NCBI RefSeq assembly: GCF_026914265.1
Contig: NC_069136.1
Coordinates: 53,251,381-53,315,380, forward strand
Direction of reading: 5' to 3'
DNA length: 64,000 bases
Origin: Mya arenaria
Taxonomy: Eukaryota; Mollusca; Bivalvia; Myida; Myidae
Below the pieces are notes generated by a model. The model had not been told where the DNA came from. It saw only the letters and a list, made by a program, of their open reading frames with translations, and searched no databases. Positions 56,256 to 64,000 of this stretch are shown here, piece by piece (the first letter of the stretch is position 1; every line of letters starts with the position of its first letter). Both the position numbers and the translations under genes were made by a program.

Positions 56256-57085
56256 TTTGCAGAAGTCAAAAGTTACATACAATTAAGCAACCGTTTCTTT
56301 TGATTACTGTCCGCAACCACAATGTAATTTGTCTGGGAAATTAGTACAATGCGTGTGTGTGTTTTATTTTCTTTTGTTGGCGAATCATAATCTCAAAAAT
56401 ATGTATTATGTGTATTACAAAACTATAGTTCTTTCTTCTTCTGTTAACGTTCAATGTTTAATGCATATGACATCAACATTACAATGACCCCTAGGAATTG
56501 CGGCTGAAACTAGTGATGCCATAACGTGTACCCAAACCAATTTATTCTATTCATAATTATTGTGTTATTTGTTATAATATGTATGCATACACAGCAATAC
56601 CAATTATGCTTTGCAGTGGTTTATGGATATTTATCAATAAAATAAAATGATATTGCACTGTGAGATGATAAATTAGGAAGAATCATGTTTTTCCAACTTA
56701 TAGTTCGCTCTCTCATCCAAATAACGTCAGAGCGCACAGGGCAAGGACACACTTTCAACGAGTCATTTCCTAAATGATGTCATCTGACCGCCAATATTTT
56801 TTTTTTCTATTTCGGTCAAATTCATTATAATCTGGGTTCCTAAAGACCTCATTGGTTAAAAAATGCCCGGACTGCTACACAAATTATTTTTATATTGTGC
56901 TTGCATGGAAAATGTCTACTATTTATGAAAAGTTGCTTTGGCCACTTGGTGGCTGGTGCGAGTTTGTTCCATCCAAAATGGCGTCCAAGATGGCCGCCAA
57001 ACTTTATGATATGAGAAATTATAAAATGATGGGCTGTAATGATACTTGGAAAGTATTTGTTAAAACCAAAATAATGACAAACAGT
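56256..57085. other. Spacer with candidate polyadenylation signals
   Basis: AATAAAATAAA at 56637-56647 is the first good plus-strand signal after membrane protein C. If used, the 38-bp array would be in its 3' UTR. The segment with caaaatggcgtccaagatgg near 56976 looks like a dispersed repeat, and the 78-codon frame across it is not supported. Confidence 0.35.
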
Positions 57086-57438
57086 TAAAGATGCACTCTT
57101 ACTCCCAATTCAGATTTACATCAATTAATGAAATGTTTTTAATACATCAAAAAGGATGAACAAATGTCGAAAAGAATGGTTCTTATGAAGGCTACCGAGT
57201 TTAATTTGAAAGACAGCTGCAGAAAACACGGTATTTATACCTTATGAAACGACAGTAGATCACAGTAAATCTTTTATCACTCACCAATCATTTATTTTTT
57301 GGCGTTTTCAGCTATTAAATACACGGTAACAATCTTGTTATCAGTAATTATTTTTCCATAAATACATTATTTAGTAAGTAGGTTAAGGTTTATCAGTCAA
57401 AATTTTAATATTGTTTTTGAATATGAGTGTCACTTTAA
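57086..57438 (+). mobile_element. Second TTAAAG-type family, most complete copy
   Basis: Begins ttaaagatgcactcttact and ends gagtgtcactttaa. Other copies are at 34896 (inverted) and 37172. The TTAAAG and ACTC ends resemble those of the other inverted-repeat family but the interior is different. Confidence 0.7.
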
Positions 57439-57589
57439 TAAGGTCCAAACAAGCTTGAAACAAGGAATGGAAATCAATTGTTGATGAAATATATGTATAT
57501 ATGAGTTTGATTGCAACTGTTTGAAATAACAAAAATAATGTATATAATGTAACCTTTAGAATTAACCAAGAAACCTAGTTTATGACTCC

Positions 57590-58580
57590 ATGTTACCCAG
57601 TTCCAAACTAATCTAAGCTTTCATCAAGGCAAACATTCTGATCAAGTTTCATGAAGATTGGTACAGATATATTGCAAAAAATATAGCCTCTAGAGGGTGA
57701 ACAAGGTTTTTAAGATTTCATTGAGGCATTCAGATTAAGCTTCATGGAAATTAGAGCTGATGTATTGCCTCTGGAGTGTTCCCAAGATTTCTGTAAGATA
57801 TGACCTAGTGACCTAGTTTTGAACCATATGACACACTTTTAAAACGCAGTCAAAATTAACCCAAAAGAACATTTTGACTATGTTTGAACTTCATCAGACC
57901 AATCACCACCATAAAATAGTTTCGGACAAGATTTTTGAAAGATTTGACCTTGTGACCTTATTTTCGATCATATGTGACCCAGTTTCAAATAAGTCCAAGA
58001 TTTCATCAAGGAAAACATTCTGATTAAGTTTCATGAAAATTTGACCATGTATAATGCCACTAGTATGTTCCAACGATTTTTGTAAGATTTTACCAAGTGA
58101 CCTAGTTTTTGACCCCATGTGACCCACATTTTTAAGTGATCCATATTTCTTCAAGGGGTACATCATGGCCAATTTTGTACATGACTTGACCAATCATTAC
58201 CATGATATGGTTCTGGACAAGATTTTTCTAAGATTTGACCTAGTGACCTAATTTTCGATAATATGTGACCCAGTTTTATTTACGACCAAGAGTTCATCAA
58301 GTAGAACATTCTGATTAAGTTTAATGAATATTTGACCATGTATAATGCCTCTGGTATGTTCCAAAGATTTGATCTAGTGACCTAGTTTTTGACCCCAAGT
58401 GACCCACGTTTAAAAGTGGTCGAGATTTGATCAAGGGGAGCATTCTAACCAAGTTTGAACATTTTCTGATAAATGCCTACCAAGGCATGGTACCTGACAG
58501 ACGGACGGACTGACAGAAGGACGGACGCCAAAACAATATCCCCCTCCCGAAATCTTCGATTCCGCGGTGGATAATCAGTT
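57590..58580 (+). repeat. TGACCT-rich dispersed repeat, ~1 kb
   Basis: Composed of about five diverged ~200-bp subunits, each with tgacctagtgacctagttt, catgtgacccag and catcaaggNNaacattctga words. It ends in gacagacggacggactgac and ccaaaacaatatccccctcc. Repeats of this form are, to my knowledge, abundant in bivalves. No coding frame is preserved. Confidence 0.75.
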
Positions 58581-59383
58581 GAAAACGATTAGTAAGCACA
58601 TTTCTTTCCAAAAAGAAGCTGACACACAGATGAAAAAGACAACCAAGAACAATAAGTCATCACTTTTTATGTTTTTATTATTTGTAATAGTTAATAGAAA
58701 AGTTAAGATCACTGAAATCAATTATGAAAAAAACTGTATTGGTTAATATGGTAATTGGTTTCCATTCATGTCCAACTTTCATGACTTTCAGAAGAACATT
58801 TTACATTAAGTACAATTAAGGAGAAGTGATCGCTTTAATGCTCATAAATTTTTCATCATTTGAAATATTATGACTATGATTATATTTTTATTTCCAAATT
58901 AATATCTTTAAATATAGAAAGGTAAATGATGAAAATTCATCAGAGTTAAATAATAAACCAGTAGAAAAATACTAAAATATTCTTTTGTTGTTTTCTTTTT
59001 TTCAACAAAATTTCGGGTTAAGGCAATCTTATCAATGCAAATATTATGTGATCGTTTTTTTTTTCGAAGTAATATATCTGATTAGGTATACTAGCTTTTT
59101 AAAAAACAACAACAAAAAATAACAACTTTATTCTTCACCTTAATATTTTCAATTTAAAATTGTGTCACTCTAATAATCATTGAACTCAGATGTTTTGTAC
59201 TTCGATCGTTAATGAGATGACTCCAGTTTCCTTCGCCATAATAAGAGCACCACAGATTTGATAAAAAATATCAACCACGGACTTTATAGGTCCGTGCTAC
59301 AATTAAAAGCAAATATCTCAATTTTGATTAACACATACATAAACCGTATACTAATACTAGCTTTACCGTGTAAATAAAAGATA
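58581..59383. other. No feature recognised
   Basis: AT-rich spacer. The short inverse word caaccacggactttataggtc near 59272 resembles acctatggcttataggtccg near 25828. Confidence 0.3.
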
Positions 59384-59665
59384 AACAAGAGGTCCATGAG
59401 AGCCAATGCTCTACTGGCATGACTCTTCTGTCATTTTCAATCCAGAGCATTCATGTATGGGTATGGATATCTTGCTATTGTATAAGTTTGAAAAAGATGC
59501 TGTGCTGTCAAAATATCAAAACTGGATACTTAATCACGTTCACAAGCAATTGCTTACAGATTTATGCATGCACGGACGGACGACGGGACGACGGACACTA
59601 CACCATGGCATAAGCTCTTCTGGCATTTGGCCAGTTGAGTTGAAAGAACAAAAACAAAATATTTA
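59384..59665 (+). repeat. Dispersed repeat (ggtccatgagagcc ... ggacgacgggacgac)
   Basis: Starts aacaagaggtccatgagagc and ends with gcatgcacggacggacgac and ctggcatttggccagttgag. It has the look of a common bivalve repeat family. The two overlapping short frames are not supported as genes. Confidence 0.5.
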
Positions 59666-60810
59666 AGATCAAATAAACTTGATGCACCAAAACTCATTCC
59701 ATCAATTGTTTCACAATACCAAAATATTTACTTAGTTTTGTATCTTACAAACTGACTGTAGAATCATTGGTGGTTAGAAATTGCACAATATCATATAACT
59801 CAAAAGTACTTCATAGATATAAACAGTTTTAATAAGCACAATAGTGTTTTACAGTAAACATTATGTTATGATATAAATATATGATTGGTATATTTCAGTC
59901 CTTTTTATTGGTCGAGATGACGTCACGTGACAATCTATAAAAAGTGACATACACTAGAAGAAAGTGCTGTTTTTTTATGTACAAACCCACAAGCGTAACT
60001 GAAAGTGACGTTCTTCCAGTTGCGTTCTATGATATATATATATATTAGCGACTGGAAATGCAATTATCGTTATATAACTTATTTCGTGAACATAACATCT
60101 TTGGACATAATTATCATGAATTTTGTAAAAAGATTTTTTTTATGGAAATTATTACTTAAAGCTATAATATAAACTATATTAAAACACTAACAAACTGATG
60201 GCATCGTTGTATATCTTGATGTATCTCACATTTACCATAAGAATTCTAATGGAATATAACACAAGCGAGCGTGGCAAGCACGGGGCTTTGTTCCTTAACA
60301 TTCAAAATATGAACGATAACAAATTTACAGGTTAACCTATTTACTACATCATGCATATACAATGCCTTCATTTCTCTTTCTTCATAGACAGTATAGCACC
60401 AGCGGATATGAAGAGAAATTTTATCAAGCTCTTGTATACTAAGTGGTTTAAAAGTCATTGGCAATATGGTGTAACTATAAATATATCTGAACTATTTAAA
60501 TCAACAACAACGAGGGCTTCAAATATTTGGACATGATTCAATGTTGCATGAGATACAGCTTCACCATGTTCTCTTTCCTCGAAACAGCATCAAAATATCC
60601 CTTTCAATCGGGTGACAACCACCATAAATAAATAAAATACCTAGTCCAATTGTATTGCTTTGTGTCCAGGGTTATCAAGTGACAAGTAAATGTCTTCGAG
60701 GCCATTCATTTAACAGTTCACACTGAATCAGAGACATGGCCATTTCATAGCACTATAATATATATATATAGAATTATATAAATGCATCAAGGATGATAAA
60801 AGACTATAAA
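59666..60810. other. No feature recognised
   Basis: AT-rich spacer with short (AT)n runs near 60030 and 60752. Short frames on both strands at 60246-60536 are not supported. Confidence 0.3.
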
Positions 60811-60980
60811 TACAGTGGAACCCGGTTGGCACAAACTTGCTTGGCTCGAATTTCTCTTTGGCTCGATCTCAATGTCAAGTACTGATTTTGATAAACTTGA
60901 AGTAAGCTTATCTTGAATTTTCTGAGGCTCGAGGTATTTTCGTTGGTCCCTGGGAGTTAGTCAACGGGGGTCGATTGTAT
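60811..60980. mobile_element. Probable Tigger/pogo-like MITE
   Basis: Begins tacagtggaacccggttgg and contains repeated ggctcga words, ending ggggtcgattgta. The TA-CAGT-start and length suggest a mariner/pogo-type non-autonomous element, but the right end pairs only weakly with the left. Confidence 0.35.
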
Positions 60981-61706
60981 TGCAATTCTTAAAATTGAGT
61001 TTGAGTATGAAGAATTCAGGCCTGAAGCAGAGTCAAGGCACCCTGAAACCTGTACAAATGTTCCAAAGCTTTTAGATCCATTTCAAGGTACTTATTACCA
61101 TTTTTCATGCAAATGCCCAGTAAAACACTAACATAACAACTGCACACCAGTCTGAAATTGACTGCTCCAAACCCTTATTTCAGATAAATCCTCAACTTAA
61201 TCAGCTCTCATTATAAATTTTTGCAATATAAGCATCACAATGATGGCTTCTGGCGGCAAATACCATTAAACCATAGTTTTCTCTGATTAATAACAATAAT
61301 TCAACTATTCATAAGTTCATAAAGCTGTAAAAAACGTAATATTATATATGTACATTTTGCAAAAAGTAAGTCATACATTCAGGACATGCGTACTGGAGTA
61401 TAAAAATAAAAACTACCGTCTATAATGGCAGCATTAGATAATCATACATGGTTCAACCAGCTTGGTCAATTTTAATGCTACACATCGGCTATGGGGTCCC
61501 CATTTTGCCCTCTGAACTTCACATTTTTGGCAATTCACTCTACAACTAATGTTTTTAATGTAAATGCGTATATACTTATTGCAATTAACTCCCCTGATAA
61601 ACAGGTTAAAATTTGCATTCCATAGTGTTTGGCTTAAAATGGTTTATCTTCCATGTTTAAAATGGTTTATCTGCCACTCCACAGAATAAATCTGCCAATG
61701 TTATGT
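60981..61706. other. Sequence downstream of the kinase gene
   Basis: On the minus strand this is the likely 3' UTR and beyond for the kinase exon at 61707-61898. I did not find an unambiguous polyadenylation signal. Confidence 0.3.
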
Positions 61707-61898
61707 TCATCTATATGACTTCATTATGTCTCGAACACATGCATATTCACTTTCTTCTGTAAAATGAGAGTTCAGCATCTTAAACGACGGTCTCTTCTTA
61801 GGTTCCTTTTCCCAACATTGTAACATCTGCTGGTATGCCACAACTGGACACTTTTCGGGCTTGTCTAACCTTTTTCCCTCTTCAATGAACTGAATCAC
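61707..61898 (-). CDS. Tyrosine kinase, last exon (end of kinase domain)
   Basis: On the minus strand the acceptor tttttgcag precedes GTG at 61898. The frame (63 residues to TGA at 61707-61709) reads VIQFIEEGKRLDKPEKCP, then MLQCWEKEPKKRPSF, then a short tail. These are subdomains X-XI of a tyrosine kinase: the RLxxPxxCP and CWxxxPxxRPxF motifs. The exon joins the one at 62863 in phase 0. With no further domain after the kinase, the kinase lies at the C-terminus. The combination best fits a non-receptor kinase of the SYK/SHARK/ACK-like group; which one cannot be settled from two exons. Confidence 0.85.
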   Translation of the reverse strand: MIQFIEEGKRLDKPEKCPVVAYQQMLQCWEKEPKKRPSFKMLNSHFTEESEYACVRDIMKSYR

Positions 61899-62109
61899 CT
61901 GCAAAAATGAATAATAATAATTTGGATTTTGATAAAATATTGTAATTGTTTTCTACAATAAAAGCAGGGCCTAAAGTTACTACTCTTTAGTAAAAGAGGG
62001 ACACAACTCATGCATCATTAAGTCAAAGAAATGGGCGTTTCTATACATTGCAAATTTTCTAGGGCTTAAACAAGTTTTGCGATAATTTAAGCTTTTTTAT
62101 TTTTACGAC

Positions 62110-62340
62110 GATTATGAAACAAGTTATATTGTAACTTATATTAATCACTCTCGTTGGCATGATGTTGCGCGAGAGTATGGTCTTGTGTTGTGGGGGAAGA
62201 CCGAGTACCTGGCTGGAGAAAACCAACTTGTCCCACTTGGTGACCACTAAACTAACTCACATGTGCCCAGGCCAGGAATCGAACCCAGGTCACCTAGGTG
62301 AGAAGCGAGTGCACTGACCACAGCGCTAACCAGACAACCA
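62110..62340 (-). mobile_element. tRNA-derived SINE (complete head)
   Basis: On the minus strand it begins ctggttgtctggttagcgc (A box) and has ctgggttcgattcctggcc (B box), then a conserved block that includes gagaaaac and ccccac words shared with 45725 and 31515. The opposite end is cactctcg...attaatataag. Non-autonomous retroelement. Confidence 0.8.
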
Positions 62341-62761
62341 GTTTTGAGTTATAGCAAAGGGTAAAGTTTTGCACTACGATGATGATTGACGACAAGGACA
62401 TCAAGGCTATGACAATAACTCAATACTTTTCTTTCAAAAACAGAAAAAAGCTAAAAACTAATATTACTTATTACAGTTCAAAAGAAAAAATTATGCAACC
62501 ATAAGTCATATACATATACAGACACCATTGACAGATCAAAGAACACTGTAGTTTAAGAACGGTCTCGTAGAGTCAGTGGGTCAGTTTGTATTAAAAAGTA
62601 TATGAGTGTTTACAGGGCGTTACTCTGTGAACTGATTTGTGTAAACATTTAACATACAATCTTAACATTTAACATGCTATCTAAAGATTTAACATACAAT
62701 CTGAACACCTTTTTTAAAGGAAACTCTTTAAATGGCCATGACGTTAAAAAACAATCAATTG

Positions 62762-62780
62762 ACCCCCCCCCCCAACCCCC
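62762..62780 (+). repeat. Poly-C tract
   Basis: Two C runs separated by aa; simple sequence inside the kinase intron. Confidence 0.85.
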
Positions 62781-62814
62781 CCTCTCTATCAGAAATAATT
62801 TTCGGACTCCTTTA

Positions 62815-63027
<213 letters not shown>

Positions 63028-63040
63028 TTATTTATATCAT

Positions 63041-63200
63041 GTTTAAAGCTGCACTCTCACAGATTGACAGATTTAACTCTTATTTTATTTCTTGTCTTAG
63101 AACTACCTGATTTGGGCACCAATGCCTTCAATTCAATCTTTTAAAATAACTTTCTTTAAAGTAAAGAACAAATCTCAATTATTTGGAAAAATGCTGAAAA
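63041..63200. mobile_element. TTAAAG-family element, copy F (truncated)
   Basis: Begins tttaaagctgcactctcac and keeps agattgacag and ttatttcttgtcttagaac, then diverges. The right arm is absent. Lies in a kinase intron. Confidence 0.65.
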
Positions 63201-63319
63201 ACTAATTTATTCTAAAAGTGTTATTCACCTGTTGCAAACGAGCACATTCTTAATCATTAATATTAATACTTCAGGTCATCTAACCAACTTAGAATAAAAC
63301 CTCATGGTCTGGTACATTC

Positions 63320-64000
63320 TCAATGCAAACAAGAGATGTTTGTCAATATTATGCCCCCCTGAGCGCCATGTTGTCAGGATTATATGGACAATTGAATGAA
63401 ATATGCATGGACCGAAATGACAGCTGATTTGTCGCTAACATTGTATGCCGTTGAGGCAGTTTTAAGATTATGACCATTCAAAGTTTGAGGATAGAGTGTG
63501 TTATGACCATGACCTTTGACTTTATGATCTCAAAATCCATAGTAGTCATCAGCTGGTCACCAAAATTCTAAATGTTAAGTTTGAGGGCCATGGGTGCAGG
63601 CATTGACACTTAGTTATCACACAGAGAAGCATTTTTCGTTCAAGGTCACTGTAACTTTGACCTTTGATCCAATGACCCCTTAAATCATAAGGGGTCATCT
63701 ACAGGTCAGACACAACTCCAAGTCAAGTTTGAGGGCCATGGGTGCAGGCATTGTCCAATTATCGCATTCAAGGTCACTGTGAACCTGACCTTTGACCCAA
63801 TGACTCCTAAAATCAATAAGGGTCATCTCCTGGTCAGGCCTAACTTACATGTCAAGTTTGATGATAATAGATTCAGGCATTGTTGAGAGATCACTGGGAA
63901 AAGATTTGCGTTAAAGGTTACTGTGACCTTGACCTTGGCCTGATGACCCCCAAAGTCAAGAGGAGTCATCTACTTGTCAGGCCCAACCTTCATGTCAAGT
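63320..64000 (+). repeat. TGACCTTTGACC-rich dispersed repeat, running off the window
   Basis: Starts near aacaagagatgtttgtc and is built from ~130-bp subunits with gtcaagtttgagggccatgg, tcactgtgaacctgacc and gggtcatc words. It contains several copies of tgacctttgac. Probably lies in an intron of the kinase gene. Confidence 0.7.

Noticed and set aside
56852..57088. Short plus-strand frame with SKMASKMAAK
   Set aside because: The core comes from a dispersed caaaatggcgtccaagatgg-type repeat.
57903..58193. 96-codon minus-strand frame
   Set aside because: Lies wholly in the TGACCT-rich repeat; other subunits break the same frame.

Overview
The window looks like nuclear DNA of a mollusc, most likely a bivalve. 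Genes are split by GT-AG introns, base composition is AT-rich, and about half the window is dispersed or tandem repeat. Several of these repeats (TGACCT-rich elements, tRNA-headed SINEs, short terminal-inverted-repeat elements) are of kinds I associate with bivalve genomes. The species cannot be fixed from sequence alone. I see no bacterial operon, CRISPR array, rRNA gene or convincing functional tRNA.

Layout. 0.3-5.3 kb (+): cysteine-rich exons of a probable secreted protein. 5.4-8.8 kb: a palindromic element and a 1.2 kb tandem duplication carrying a G-rich 31-bp minisatellite. 9.2-11.6 kb (-): a two-exon gene for a 102-residue protein (signal peptide plus one membrane segment). 11.7-16.5 kb: inverted-repeat elements, a SINE and a decayed LINE. 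16.55-24.25 kb: about 110 copies of a 69-bp satellite that looks like an amplified tRNA-like sequence. 25.1-26.6 kb: a putative inverted-repeat element. 27.6-30.4 kb: a 15-bp minisatellite. 32.3-34.5 kb: a 36-bp minisatellite. 35.3-36.5 kb (+): a second two-exon gene of signal peptide plus membrane segment (91 residues). 40.1-49.1 kb (+): a five-exon gene for a ~993-residue kyphoscoliosis-peptidase/hillarin-type protein with a transglutaminase-like fold. 52.2-54.0 kb (+): a two-exon gene for a 467-residue single-pass membrane protein with almost no ectodomain. 54.2-56.3 kb: a 38-bp array. 57-61 kb: dispersed repeats. 61.7-63.0 kb (-): the last two exons of a tyrosine kinase that continues past the right edge.

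The genes do not form an obvious pathway. Three (9-11.6, 35-36.5 and 52-54 kb) share a plan: one exon with the signal peptide, a phase-1 intron, then an exon with the membrane segment. The long open frames in the 15-, 36- and 54-bp arrays are mostly explained by repeat units divisible by three; those in the 31-bp array arise because the repeat is open in all frames. I do not treat them as genes.
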